Below are positions 55,396 through 64,000 of a stretch of DNA of 64,000 bases, in pieces. The notes under the pieces were generated by a model that was not told the DNA's origin, did no database searches, and saw only the letters and a list, made by a program, of their open reading frames with translations. The position numbers and the translations under genes were made by a program. The first letter of the stretch is position 1. Every line of letters begins with the position of its first letter. This DNA comes from Bacteroidales bacterium. Lineage in GTDB: Bacteria; Bacteroidota; Bacteroidia; Bacteroidales; GCA-2748055. Location: contig JARGFP010000019.1 of the NCBI GenBank assembly GCA_029210585.1, forward strand, positions 1 through 64,000, in the 5' to 3' direction.

Positions 55396-57870
55396 TCAGA
55401 AGCCTGAATCCATGTCCATGCCCCCGCCGCTTTCCTGGCGATCGGAGCGCTGTTCTGTCCGGTAATTATTGATCCTGTAGCTCAATGTCAGCATCACCAC
55501 GCGGGGTTCACGCTGCATCAGCACATATTGGGTGAATCCATTCCCGGATGCAGTGAATTCCCGTTTCATGCTGCCCATGAGATCCCTGACCTGTAGCGTG
55601 GCTGAGAGTTTGCGTTTGAAGAAATCCTGCCGTACTGCCAGGTTGATATAGTACATGCCTTCTGCGGACCCCTGGGCGGTTACTGTAGGACCGTGGTATC
55701 CCAGGTTGGCCTGGATCCTGCTGGTTGGCGTCACTGTGAACGTCGTATTTGCATTGGCGTTCCAGCTGACATTCGAATTGTCGACCTCCTGACCGTTCAG
55801 GTAGCCCATAATCCTGTAATAGTATACATTTGTGCTGGCATTCAGATTGAACCATTTTGCAAACTGCCAGTTCGCCATGACTTCACTTCCGGCCACATGG
55901 TCTTCATTAATATTTGTAAACCGCTGGTAGAAGATCCCTGCATCACTGTCATAATCCGTCACCCTGGTAATCAGGTTGGAGGTATTCCTGTAGTATGCCT
56001 CAAATGCCAGCAAGTTTTTGTCCCAACCTTTCTGGTAGCCCAACTCGAAAGAGTTCACGTATTCAGGTTCAAGACCGGGGTTACCAATGCGGATGGTTTG
56101 CGGATCGATATAACTGGCCACAGAGTCGAGGAAATAGCTTCTCGGCCGGTTGACACGCTTACTGTAGCTCAGCATCACCTGGTGATCGTTTATAAATTGT
56201 CGTGCCAGGTGCAGCGTGGGATAATAATCGAATCTGTTGATCTCGTAAGCAGTGTTGTAGTTTTCGTATTCGATCAACCGGTGTGTATATTCACCCCGCA
56301 TTCCTGCCTGGTACTGGATTTTCCTGAATTCACCTGCAACCTGCACATATGCGCCCTGGATATTCCGAAAAAAGCTCATTTCACTACTGTTTTCATCTAC
56401 AGCGTTCCACTGGTCTGTATCGGGATCGAAAACCTGGAAAATATTATCTTCCAGTTCGTCGTCGATACGTGCCTGGTAGCCCGCTTCAAACTTTCCGTTG
56501 GCCAGGGGTTTGGTGTAATCCACCTGCAACCGGTACTCCATACCGTTGTCCGTCTCCACATTCCTGTTTTTCTGTGATAACGCAGATTTGAATGGCTCGA
56601 AGTTTTCATTTGCTTCGAGGTATTCGAGCATATCCGTTCCGTCTCCTGTGCTCCTTGAGAAATTGGCCATGGCCACGAGCTTGTGTGCGGCAGTGTCGAA
56701 AGTCTGGGTGTAATTCAGGTTACCGCTGAAATAAATGCTGTTACGTGACATAACATTGGTATTCACGAAATACAAATCATTTGTGGCAGGAACGGTATAT
56801 TCGTGCGTGGTGCTGGACCTGTCCATGCCAAATGTGTATTGTCCGCCACTGGCTTCAAAGGTCAGGTTGCTTTTGGGTGAAACATCATAGTCCATGCCGG
56901 CCTTCAACTGGTATCCTCCCCGGATGAAATCAAAATTTCCCGTGGCATCGTTGTGTTCCTCTACTCCATTGTCCAGGAACTCGGTTTGTTCCCTGATCAT
57001 CGATCCTTCATACACATTGTCGTTGTAGCTGCCGCCTATGAAATAGTTCATTTTACCTGTTCTCCTGTTGAGAAGTCCGTCGAACCTGTATTTGTTATTG
57101 AGTCCCACGGATGCATTCACGATCCCGGTAGTTCCTTTTTCATTTTGTTTCTTCAATACCACGTTGATGATCCCCCCATTGCCATCCGGATCGTATTTAA
57201 CCGAAGGGTTGGTGATGATCTCGATATTCCGGATGGTACTGGCCGGTATCTGGCGCAATGCGTCTGCAGCGTCGAGCACGGTGGGTTTTCCATTGATCAG
57301 TACAGTGAAGTTTCCGCTTCCCCTGACGGAGACATTGCCTTCGATATCCACCGACACAGAGGGTGTGTTTTCCAGTACATCAACGGCGGTACCTCCCGCA
57401 GCACTCAAGTCCTCGCTCACGTTCACCACTTTTTTGTCGATCTTATATTCCACCCTGCGCTGGTCTGCCAGGATCTCTACCTCAGCGAGCGTTTCTGAAC
57501 TGATTGAAAGCGTCATTTCCCCCAGATCCACAATGCGGTTATTGCGCGATACGACCACAGGGCTGTGCACCGATTTTTGATAGCCCACAAATTTTATTTC
57601 GACGTAATATGTTCCATAAGGTACATCTTCCAGTCTGAATTGCCCATTTGTATTGGTAACAGTTCCGGTCACAAGGGAGGAATCTGCTGTCCTGTACACC
57701 GCAATGCTGGTATATTCCATGGGCACCTCGGAGAATTCTTCAACTACGGTTCCGGTGATCAGTCCTTTTGATTCAGGATTGGGATCTCCGGGATTCGGCC
57801 CGCTTTGTCCGTATAAATAACTACCCGCCAGCGAGATAAGCGCCAGCGCCCATATATTTTTAAATTTCAT
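55396..57870 (-). CDS. Outer-membrane receptor, TonB-like with beta-barrel family protein domain
   Basis: From ATG 57870 the protein has 824 residues: a signal peptide, a carboxypeptidase-like regulatory domain (ITGTVVEEFSEVPMEYTSIA), a plug (LENTPSVSVDIEGNVSVRGS) and a barrel of the 'outer membrane beta-barrel family' (OMP_b-brl_3) type. The C-terminus is unusual: after the last strand it continues into a Gly/Met/Asp tail and ends DSGF. Adjacent to the TonB/DUF4249 pair but in its own unit; the substrate is unknown. Confidence 0.88.
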   Translation of the reverse strand: MKFKNIWALALISLAGSYLYGQSGPNPGDPNPESKGLITGTVVEEFSEVPMEYTSIAVYRTADSSLVTGTVTNTNGQFRLEDVPYGTYYVEIKFVGYQKSVHSPVVVSRNNRIVDLGEMTLSISSETLAEVEILADQRRVEYKIDKKVVNVSEDLSAAGGTAVDVLENTPSVSVDIEGNVSVRGSGNFTVLINGKPTVLDAADALRQIPASTIRNIEIITNPSVKYDPDGNGGIINVVLKKQNEKGTTGIVNASVGLNNKYRFDGLLNRRTGKMNYFIGGSYNDNVYEGSMIREQTEFLDNGVEEHNDATGNFDFIRGGYQLKAGMDYDVSPKSNLTFEASGGQYTFGMDRSSTTHEYTVPATNDLYFVNTNVMSRNSIYFSGNLNYTQTFDTAAHKLVAMANFSRSTGDGTDMLEYLEANENFEPFKSALSQKNRNVETDNGMEYRLQVDYTKPLANGKFEAGYQARIDDELEDNIFQVFDPDTDQWNAVDENSSEMSFFRNIQGAYVQVAGEFRKIQYQAGMRGEYTHRLIEYENYNTAYEINRFDYYPTLHLARQFINDHQVMLSYSKRVNRPRSYFLDSVASYIDPQTIRIGNPGLEPEYVNSFELGYQKGWDKNLLAFEAYYRNTSNLITRVTDYDSDAGIFYQRFTNINEDHVAGSEVMANWQFAKWFNLNASTNVYYYRIMGYLNGQEVDNSNVSWNANANTTFTVTPTSRIQANLGYHGPTVTAQGSAEGMYYINLAVRQDFFKRKLSATLQVRDLMGSMKREFTASGNGFTQYVLMQREPRVVMLTLSYRINNYRTEQRSDRQESGGGMDMDSGF

Positions 57871-57967
57871 TCGTTTGATTTCATTCAATGCAACAACACA
57901 TTTCACCGTCGTTAGACAATGAAAGCAGCAAAGAGTTTAACAGGGAGGTGTTAAAAAAGTGTAATTT

Positions 57968-59467
57968 CTACACCGTTTGACTGAGGGCATCCAGGAACGC
58001 TTCCACAGAAGCGGTGATGATATCCGTGGAAGCAGAAAAACCGTAATAGACCTGTCCCTTGGATTCCACCCGCACGTGCACCTTGCCCAGGTCGTTGCTG
58101 CCCCTGTGGATGGCCTGGATCAGGAATTCCTCCAGTTTTACCTTCTTTTTAATGATCATTTTTACGGCACTGAAGGCGGCGTCGACCGGTCCGTTCCCTT
58201 CGGCAGTTGCAGAATGGATGGTTCCTTCCCACTCTATGGTAACGGTGGCAACCGGCACAGAACCTTTTCCGCAGAGCACCTGGAGCCGGTGCAGGTGCAG
58301 GTTGCGTTTGATATCCCGTGAACTGGCGCCCACCAAAGCTTTGAGGTCATCGTCATCCACCTCTTTCTTGGCGTCAGCCACGGCAATAAACTGTTCGTAG
58401 AGTGAATCGATGGCATCTTTTTCAAAGGAATAGCCAAGGGCTTTCAGCCTGTGTTTGAGGGCTGCCCTGCCGCTTCTTGCTGTGAGCACGAACGATGATT
58501 CCTTGATCCCGACGGTTTTCGGGTTGATGATCTCGTAGTTTTCCCGCTTCTTGAGCACGCCATCCTGGTGGATGCCGGATGAATGGGCGAATGCATTTCT
58601 CCCGACGATTGCTTTGTTGGGCTGCACCGGCATGCGCATGAGGGTAGATACAAGCCTGCTTGCATTATAAATCTTCCGGGGGTTGATGTTGGTCTCCAGG
58701 TTCAGGTGTTTCCGGCTTTTCAGGATCATCACCACCTCTTCCAGGGAGGTATTGCCGGCACGTTCACCTATGCCATTGATGGTCACTTCTACCTGCCTGG
58801 CGCCATTGATCACGCCCGACATGGTATTGGCAGTGGCCATCCCAAGGTCATTGTGACAGTGTGTGGAAAGGATGGCTTTGTCGATGTTGGGGACATGGTC
58901 CATGAGGTATTTAATCTTCTTCCCATATTCTTCGGGCAAGGTATAGCCGGTGGTATCGGGAATGTTGATGACCGTGGCACCGGCCCCGATCATCTTTTCC
59001 ACCACGAGGGCCAGGAACTTGTTGTCGGTCCGGCCGGCGTCCTCTGCATAGAATTCGACGTCTTCCACGAATGTTTTGGCATACTTCACCGCGTCGATGC
59101 CTCTTGCGATGATTTTTTCAGGTGTACTGTTCAGCTTGTGATGAATATGGTAATAGGAAGTTCCGATCCCGGTATGGATCCGTGGTCGCCTGGCATACTT
59201 CAATGCTTCTGCAGCCACTTCGATATCGCGTTTGATGGCCCTGGTAAGTCCGCAAACCACTGGTTCCGTGACAGCTTTCGAGATTTCGATTACAGAATTG
59301 AAATCGCCGGGACTGGAAATGGGAAAACCGGCTTCGATCACATCGACACCCAGGCCTTCGAGCATTTTGGCAACTTCAATTTTTTCAATGGTATTCAGCT
59401 GGCATCCGGGGACTTGCTCACCGTCTCTCAACGTCGTATCAAAAATATATACGCGGTCCTTACTCAT
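57968..59467 (-). CDS. leuA: 2-isopropylmalate synthase
   Basis: From ATG 59467 the protein has 499 residues: a HMGL-like TIM barrel ([30 protein letters not shown]) with the metal-binding His pair, [12 protein letters not shown], and a C-terminal regulatory LeuA dimer domain. It condenses acetyl-CoA with 2-oxoisovalerate, the first step of leucine synthesis. The start at 59506 would fall inside the -7 element at 59504-59511, so 59467 is preferred. Other leu genes are not near. Citramalate synthase is a less likely alternative. Confidence 0.93.
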   Translation of the reverse strand: MSKDRVYIFDTTLRDGEQVPGCQLNTIEKIEVAKMLEGLGVDVIEAGFPISSPGDFNSVIEISKAVTEPVVCGLTRAIKRDIEVAAEALKYARRPRIHTGIGTSYYHIHHKLNSTPEKIIARGIDAVKYAKTFVEDVEFYAEDAGRTDNKFLALVVEKMIGAGATVINIPDTTGYTLPEEYGKKIKYLMDHVPNIDKAILSTHCHNDLGMATANTMSGVINGARQVEVTINGIGERAGNTSLEEVVMILKSRKHLNLETNINPRKIYNASRLVSTLMRMPVQPNKAIVGRNAFAHSSGIHQDGVLKKRENYEIINPKTVGIKESSFVLTARSGRAALKHRLKALGYSFEKDAIDSLYEQFIAVADAKKEVDDDDLKALVGASSRDIKRNLHLHRLQVLCGKGSVPVATVTIEWEGTIHSATAEGNGPVDAAFSAVKMIIKKKVKLEEFLIQAIHRGSNDLGKVHVRVESKGQVYYGFSASTDIITASVEAFLDALSQTV

Positions 59468-59503
59468 GTTCTGATGTTTTAAGTAGTTTTTATCATTCGT
59501 TTG

Positions 59504-59511
59504 CAAATTTA
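59504..59511 (-). promoter_or_regulatory. -7 element of the leuA gene
   Basis: On the minus strand the sequence reads TAAATTTG, matching TAnnTTTG. Transcription would start near 59497, 30 nt before the chosen leuA ATG. Confidence 0.5.
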
Positions 59512-59606
59512 TGTTTTATAGCACAATAACCTTACAATTTGCAATACTTTTCCGCTAAAAAATGAATTTTTATGTGCTGGCGTTCCGGGAAAGCAGCACT
59601 TCCGGC

Positions 59607-59645
59607 AAAAAAAAATGGCAGGAACATTGCGGGAAGCTCCTGCCA
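59607..59645 (-). terminator. Rho-independent terminator after flavodoxin
   Basis: On the minus strand, tggcagga and tcctgcca (forward 59616-59623 and 59638-59645) form an 8-bp stem with a 14-nt loop, followed by nine T (forward A at 59607-59615). It lies 24 bp after the flavodoxin stop. Confidence 0.92.
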
Positions 59646-59668
59646 GATTTTGCATAAAGAGATTGATG

Positions 59669-60175
59669 CTAGTCGAATTTTTCCTTCAGATCGGCTGCCC
59701 AGGCTGTGATCCTTGTTTTGTTTTTCGATGCCTGGTTTTCATAGTCAATGGCCAGTCCAACGAATTCATTGCCACGCACTCCCCTGGAACGTTCATAGGT
59801 ATACCCTTCCGTACTGGTAAACCCGACAATCTCTGCACCCTGTTCTTCGAGAATTTCAGCCATCAGGCCGATACCATCCTGGAAATTTTCCGGGTACCCT
59901 TTCTGGTCTCCCAGGCCGTAGATTGCATATTTTTTTCCTTTCAGATCCATCTCTTCCAGTGCCGGAACAAATTCGTCCCAGTAATTGGGAAGTTCACCAT
60001 CGAACCACGTTGGTACCCCCAGGATGGCCTGGTCATAGGCGAGGAATTGTTCTTCGGTGATTTCTTCGGCATTCACCATCTCGATGGCCTCATCATTGAA
60101 TTCCTCCTTGATCTTTTCCGCGATCTTTCCGGTTTTTTTGGTATGGAAACTGTAAATAATTGCTGTTTTTTTCAT
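59669..60175 (-). CDS. Flavodoxin, long-chain type
   Basis: This 168-residue protein has YSFHTKKTGKIAEKI in the FMN phosphate loop, the LGVPTWFDGELPNYWDEF segment, YGLGDQKGYPENF and a C-terminal helix ending LKEKFD; length and layout match long-chain flavodoxins. It carries low-potential electrons in the cytoplasm, for example to radical SAM enzymes. The usual Thr-rich loop is present in altered form (HTKKTGK). A strong terminator follows. Confidence 0.93.
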   Translation of the reverse strand: MKKTAIIYSFHTKKTGKIAEKIKEEFNDEAIEMVNAEEITEEQFLAYDQAILGVPTWFDGELPNYWDEFVPALEEMDLKGKKYAIYGLGDQKGYPENFQDGIGLMAEILEEQGAEIVGFTSTEGYTYERSRGVRGNEFVGLAIDYENQASKNKTRITAWAADLKEKFD

Positions 60176-60290
60176 TTCAGGAATCAGATTGTATAATCGT
60201 TATCAATTCATTTAACCTTCAGGTTTTTTTATTGCAGGCATTGATTAGTTTTGCAGAACGTCATGCATGCAGCACGCACCCGGATGGCTG

Positions 60291-62330
60291 CTAATATTTC
60301 AGCAGTTTGTCAAGGGCGGTTTGTATCCTGTCCATATCAGGCAGGATGGCTTTTTCCAGAATCCTGTTAAAGCCCACGGGGGTAAACGTAGAACCCACGC
60401 GCATCACCGGTCCGTCGAGATATTCGAATGCAGCCTCGTTGATCTGGGCCACCACCTCACCGCCAAATCCGCTGAAAACCTTGTCTTCGTGCACAATAAG
60501 GGCTTTACCGGTTTTTTTAACGGAAGCAAGGATGGCTTCAGAATCCAGCGGGCTCAGGGACCGCAGGTCGACCACTTCCACGGAAACATCTTTTTCTGTC
60601 ATTTTCTCCGCGATGTCCATGCACATTGGCGTTGTGTTTCCATAAGTAATGATGCTCACATCCGTACCTTCCCTTCTTACCTTTGCTTTGCCAAACGGTA
60701 CCTCAAAATCATGCGGGATGGGTGTAGCCACCTTGGGTGCATTGTAGAGCGCCTTGGGCTCAAGGAACAAGGTCACACCCCTGGATCGGATGCTTGTCCG
60801 CAGCAGTCCTGCGGCATCGTCGGCATAGCTTGGGTACACCACGCGGATCCCTGGGAGTGTTGCAAGGGCTCCTTCGATGGTCTGGCTGTGATAGAGGCCT
60901 CCACCAATGTACCCCCCTGAGGCGAGGCGGATGGTGATGTTCGGGCTGAACTGTCCGTTGGAGCGCCAGTAGTCGTGTGATGTATCCACCAGTTGCTCCA
61001 TGGCAGGCCAGAAATAATCTGCAAATTCAGCTCCTTCGACAACCAGTCGTATTTTGTCATTGAACCTGCTCATCCCGTTGGCAGTCCCCACGATAAAGTC
61101 CTCTGCGATGGGTGCGTTGAAAACGCGTTCCTTGCCGAACTCCTGCTGCATCCCCTTGGTAACGTTAAATATTCCGCCTTTGTCTTTGTTGGCCACATCC
61201 TGTCCCCAGATATAAGTATCCGGATTGTGCCTGAACTCAGCTTTCAACGTTTCGTTGATGCCCTCGATCAGTTTTTTCGGCTCCCCTTCATGTTGGTGCA
61301 GTCCTTCGGGATATTTTTCAGAAACATAAGGTTCCGGGATCACGAAATCGTGGATGGAGGCCGGGTCGGGATCGGGTGCAGCCATGGCTGCCTTGTGGGC
61401 CTTTTTCACTTCTTCTTTGGCCTGTTGCTCAATGGCAACCAGCTCTTCTTCGGTAAACCGTTCATACCTGAGCAGCAAGCGCCTGTATTTTGCAAGCGGG
61501 TCATACTCGCTGACATAATTGAGTTCGTAGTCGTCCCTGTAGAGGTCATGCCGGTCGGAATTGGAATGGGAATGCATCCTGACGCAGTTGGCCTGCACGA
61601 TCACCGGGTGTTCATGTTTCTCCACGTATTCCCTGGCTTCGAACATGGTATTCATTGAGTCGAATACATCTTTGCCATTGCAGTGGAAGATCTTCAGGTA
61701 TTTGAACCCGCTGAAGTTATCGGCCACTTTCCTGTTGGCGGTCTGGTCCTTTTTGGGCACTGAGATACCGTATCCATTGTCCTGGAAAACGAAGATCACG
61801 GGCAGTTGTTCATTCGATGCCCCGTTGATTGCCTCGTACACGTAACCTTCCGATACGGAAGATTCGCCCTGGCTGCTGATCGCCACGCCAGGTACCTTGT
61901 ATTTCTTGATTGCCCGACCTGCACCCGCGGCATGTGGTGCATGGTTCCCGGTACACGAGGAGGAATTATGGATATTCCATTCGGGTTTTGCAAAGTGGTT
62001 GGACATGTGTCTTCCGCCCCCGGCCACATCTGTGGCCTTGGAAATCCCGTTCAGGATAAGTTCTTCGGGGGAGATTCCTGCCGAAAGTGCAGTGAGCATA
62101 TCCCTGTAGTAGGGAAACAGGTGGTCTGTTTCCTTATCGAACACCTGTCCGATGGCCAGTTGTATACCGTCGTGTCCTGCATAGGGTGCATGGTACGACC
62201 ATCCGATGGCCTGTTTCAGGTAATTGGGCGCCCTGTCGTCAATTGAACGGCCTATTACCATAAGCTTGAACCATTTTTCCAGGGTTACTTTATCTGTTCT
62301 CTTTATATGAAATTTTTTTTCTCCGGACAT
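60291..62330 (-). CDS. 2-oxoacid dehydrogenase E1, fused alpha and beta subunits
   Basis: This 679-residue protein joins an E1-alpha-like half (about 1-330, with GESSVSEGYVYEAING and QDNGYGISVP for thiamine diphosphate binding) to an E1-beta half (about 335-679; FNAPIAEDFIVGTANGM, and the transketolase C-domain). Such fusions are usual in Bacteroidota and serve branched-chain 2-oxoacids and/or pyruvate; the alpha motif favours the branched-chain type. The E2 gene precedes it by 41 bp on the same strand, so the two form one operon; E3 lies elsewhere. Confidence 0.92.
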   Translation of the reverse strand: MSGEKKFHIKRTDKVTLEKWFKLMVIGRSIDDRAPNYLKQAIGWSYHAPYAGHDGIQLAIGQVFDKETDHLFPYYRDMLTALSAGISPEELILNGISKATDVAGGGRHMSNHFAKPEWNIHNSSSCTGNHAPHAAGAGRAIKKYKVPGVAISSQGESSVSEGYVYEAINGASNEQLPVIFVFQDNGYGISVPKKDQTANRKVADNFSGFKYLKIFHCNGKDVFDSMNTMFEAREYVEKHEHPVIVQANCVRMHSHSNSDRHDLYRDDYELNYVSEYDPLAKYRRLLLRYERFTEEELVAIEQQAKEEVKKAHKAAMAAPDPDPASIHDFVIPEPYVSEKYPEGLHQHEGEPKKLIEGINETLKAEFRHNPDTYIWGQDVANKDKGGIFNVTKGMQQEFGKERVFNAPIAEDFIVGTANGMSRFNDKIRLVVEGAEFADYFWPAMEQLVDTSHDYWRSNGQFSPNITIRLASGGYIGGGLYHSQTIEGALATLPGIRVVYPSYADDAAGLLRTSIRSRGVTLFLEPKALYNAPKVATPIPHDFEVPFGKAKVRREGTDVSIITYGNTTPMCMDIAEKMTEKDVSVEVVDLRSLSPLDSEAILASVKKTGKALIVHEDKVFSGFGGEVVAQINEAAFEYLDGPVMRVGSTFTPVGFNRILEKAILPDMDRIQTALDKLLKY

Positions 62331-62371
62331 ATCAATACAAGTTGTAAAATTTTTAAATAGTAAGGTTGACC

Positions 62372-63772
62372 TTAAATGGTGCGTTTGATATCAAAATTCT
62401 CGATGTAGTCACCAAGCGTTCTCAGGAATGCACCACCGAGTGCACCGTCGATGATCCTGTGGTCGTAAGTAAGTGACAACCACATCTTCTGACGTATGGC
62501 GATCACGTCGCCTTCAGGCGTTTCCAGCACAGCGGGCTTTTTCTTGATGGCGCCGACGGCGAGGATCGCTACTTCCGGCTGGTTGATGATCGGGGTACCG
62601 ATATCGTTTTTAAAGGTACCGAAATTGGTGATGGTAAAGGTGCCCCCCGAGATGTCGTCGGGACTCAATTTATTGCTCCTGGCGGCTTTGGCTATGTTAT
62701 TGAGGCTGGAGGTAAGGCCATTCAGGTTCATCTGGTCGGCGCGCTTGATGTTTGGCACGATCAGGTTATTGTCCTCGAGGGAAACAGCGATACCAAGGTT
62801 GATGTTTTTCCGCACAATGATGTGATCTCCATCCACACTTGCATTGACCATCGGGTAATCGCGCAGTGCTTTCACGGTTGCCTCCATGAATACCGGCAGG
62901 TAGGTGAGCTTCTGTCCTTCTTTTTTAAGGAATTCGTCCTTCACCCTGTTTCTCCAGTTGACCACATTGGTAACATCAATCTCGAGCATGTTGGTGACAT
63001 GCGCGGAGGTTTGTTTGGAGTGGATCATATGTGCCGCGATCAGTTTTCGCAACCTGCTCATCTCGATGACCTCGTCGCCTGCATCTTTTGACACGGGCAC
63101 TTTCACCTCCGGGGCCGGTTTTGACTGTTTCGGCGTTTCTCCGGACGGTCCGGCTGCTGGTGCTTTTGTTGCGGCTCCTGCGGAGCCCTTGGATTCGATA
63201 TAGGCAAGTATGTCATTCTTCTGCACCCTTCCGTTCTGTCCGCTGCCTTCGATGGAATCAAGTTCTTCCTGGGAGACCCCTTCTTCCGTGGCTATTTTAC
63301 GCACGAGCGGGGAATAGAAGCGGCCGGATCCGGAAGCGATACTTTCTTGTCCCCGGGATTTTTCAGATGCGGCGGCAGTTGCGGCAGCTGCAGCTGTTTC
63401 CTTAGCGGGTGCTCCTGCAGATTCCTTGCCGGATGCGCCAGCTGTCTCCTTGCCGGATGCGTCCGGACTGTCATCTGGCTGTGTTTCTTCAGCATCGGGC
63501 TCCCCGGATTCCCCGTCGGCTGCACCTTTGGCATCCATATCGATCACAGCAATCACGGTGCCTACAGCGACGGTTTCATCCTGGTCGAACAATACTTTTT
63601 TTATTACACCTTCGACGGGTGAAGGGATTTCAGAATCTACCTTATCGGTAGCGATTTCGAGCAGAACATCGTCTTCAACAACTTTATCTCCTTCTTTCAC
63701 AAACCATTTTGTAATGGTTGCTTCTTCGATGCTCTCACCCATTTTAGGCATTATGATTTCAAACTGCGCCAT
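62372..63772 (-). CDS. Dihydrolipoamide acyltransferase E2 component
   Basis: This 466-residue E2 has one lipoyl domain (lipoylated Lys 44 in EIATDKVDSE), an Ala/Gly/Glu/Ser-rich linker with the unit [A/G]xxKE[T/S]A repeated about three times, an E3-binding domain (VRKIATEEGVSQEELDSIEG) and a catalytic acyltransferase domain with the active-site His 438 in YDHRIIDGALGG. It transfers acyl groups to CoA and forms the complex core with the E1 fusion downstream. Confidence 0.95.
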   Translation of the reverse strand: MAQFEIIMPKMGESIEEATITKWFVKEGDKVVEDDVLLEIATDKVDSEIPSPVEGVIKKVLFDQDETVAVGTVIAVIDMDAKGAADGESGEPDAEETQPDDSPDASGKETAGASGKESAGAPAKETAAAAATAAASEKSRGQESIASGSGRFYSPLVRKIATEEGVSQEELDSIEGSGQNGRVQKNDILAYIESKGSAGAATKAPAAGPSGETPKQSKPAPEVKVPVSKDAGDEVIEMSRLRKLIAAHMIHSKQTSAHVTNMLEIDVTNVVNWRNRVKDEFLKKEGQKLTYLPVFMEATVKALRDYPMVNASVDGDHIIVRKNINLGIAVSLEDNNLIVPNIKRADQMNLNGLTSSLNNIAKAARSNKLSPDDISGGTFTITNFGTFKNDIGTPIINQPEVAILAVGAIKKKPAVLETPEGDVIAIRQKMWLSLTYDHRIIDGALGGAFLRTLGDYIENFDIKRTI

Positions 63773-63873
63773 GTTAAATTATGAGTTTAGTTTACGAGTA
63801 TTTTCAATAATTCGGTGGTATAACAACACTTTTCAGAAAATGTTTTGTTAAAAACATACGATTTAAAACGCAA

Positions 63874-64000
63874 TCAATCTGCCGCAAATTCCAAATCAAG
63901 GCTAATGTGGTCCGTAGCGTATTTCTTTTCCGAGGCTCCCCTGACTTTCTGACCGACGCCTTTGTCGTTCCCCATGCCCATAATGAGGGCTGTTTTTTTG
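63874..64000 (-). CDS. C-terminal end of an unidentified gene (partial)
   Basis: On the minus strand an open frame enters from the window edge and ends with TGA at 63874-63876 after 41 residues. It includes KTALIMGMGNDKGVGQKVRG and ends LDLEFAAD. The codons look typical for the region, but no family is recognised. It lies 101 bp upstream of the E2 gene. Confidence 0.45.
   Translation of the reverse strand, partial: KKTALIMGMGNDKGVGQKVRGASEKKYATDHISLDLEFAAD

Overview
The window is a chromosomal segment of a member of the Bacteroidota, most likely a free-living or marine Bacteroidales/Marinilabiliales-type organism. The evidence is a TamB gene followed by a lipidated TamL-type outer-membrane partner, a TonB receptor with a DUF4249 lipoprotein, the run rpmB-rpmG-DUF4295-ftsY-rimO, promoters of the form TTTG-N(18-21)-TA(n)nTTTG, few Shine-Dalgarno sites, and a fused E1 alpha/beta 2-oxoacid dehydrogenase. 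No rRNA, tRNA, CRISPR array, prophage or intact conjugative element was seen.

Layout. 1-480: the end of a probable transposase and a 20-bp tandem duplication. 482-9497: a GH27 lipoprotein, then tamB and tamL. 9694-10823: a decayed sulfatase. 10872-14649: accessory DNA with a copB-type metal ATPase and a tiny membrane protein, an AlbA_2 ATP-binding protein, and fragments of a YgjP-like peptidase and an Xre-type regulator, together resembling the scar of a restriction-modification island. 14744-21911: mnmE, a Dabb-domain Tat-type lipoprotein, and a minus-strand set of beta-barrel protein, RND/MMPL exporter, LolA-like protein and DUF2141 protein. 22175-31315: aldehyde dehydrogenase, AraC-type regulator, sucD, sirtuin, fabG, lipoprotein, Ste24-like protease and cinA. 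31533-40071: ribosomal proteins L28 and L33, DUF4295, ftsY, rimO, clpC and gyrA, which is conserved core. 40184-45866: a TPR protein, a small membrane protein ending in a 30-bp repeat pair, a PQQ-propeller lipoprotein and a TPR-type sensor kinase. 45912-49016: exported msrA divergent from a complete AmmeMemoRadiSam triad. 49076-51968: a possible small RNA or leader, a sugar/H+ symporter and a basic low-complexity secreted protein. 52106-64000: DUF4249 and TonB receptor, a second TonB-type receptor, leuA, flavodoxin, the E1/E2 oxoacid dehydrogenase and the end of an unidentified gene.

How the genes work together. Cell-envelope biogenesis dominates: TamB/TamL, the RND-LolA-like-barrel set, two TonB receptors, DUF4249 and several lipoproteins. 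leuA and the E1/E2 dehydrogenase both act on 2-oxoacids. The least understood parts are the AmmeMemoRadiSam triad, the RND/LolA-like operon, the restriction-island scar, and the candidate ~100-nt RNA at 49112-49212. All assignments come from reading motifs and gene context by eye; no database search was run.
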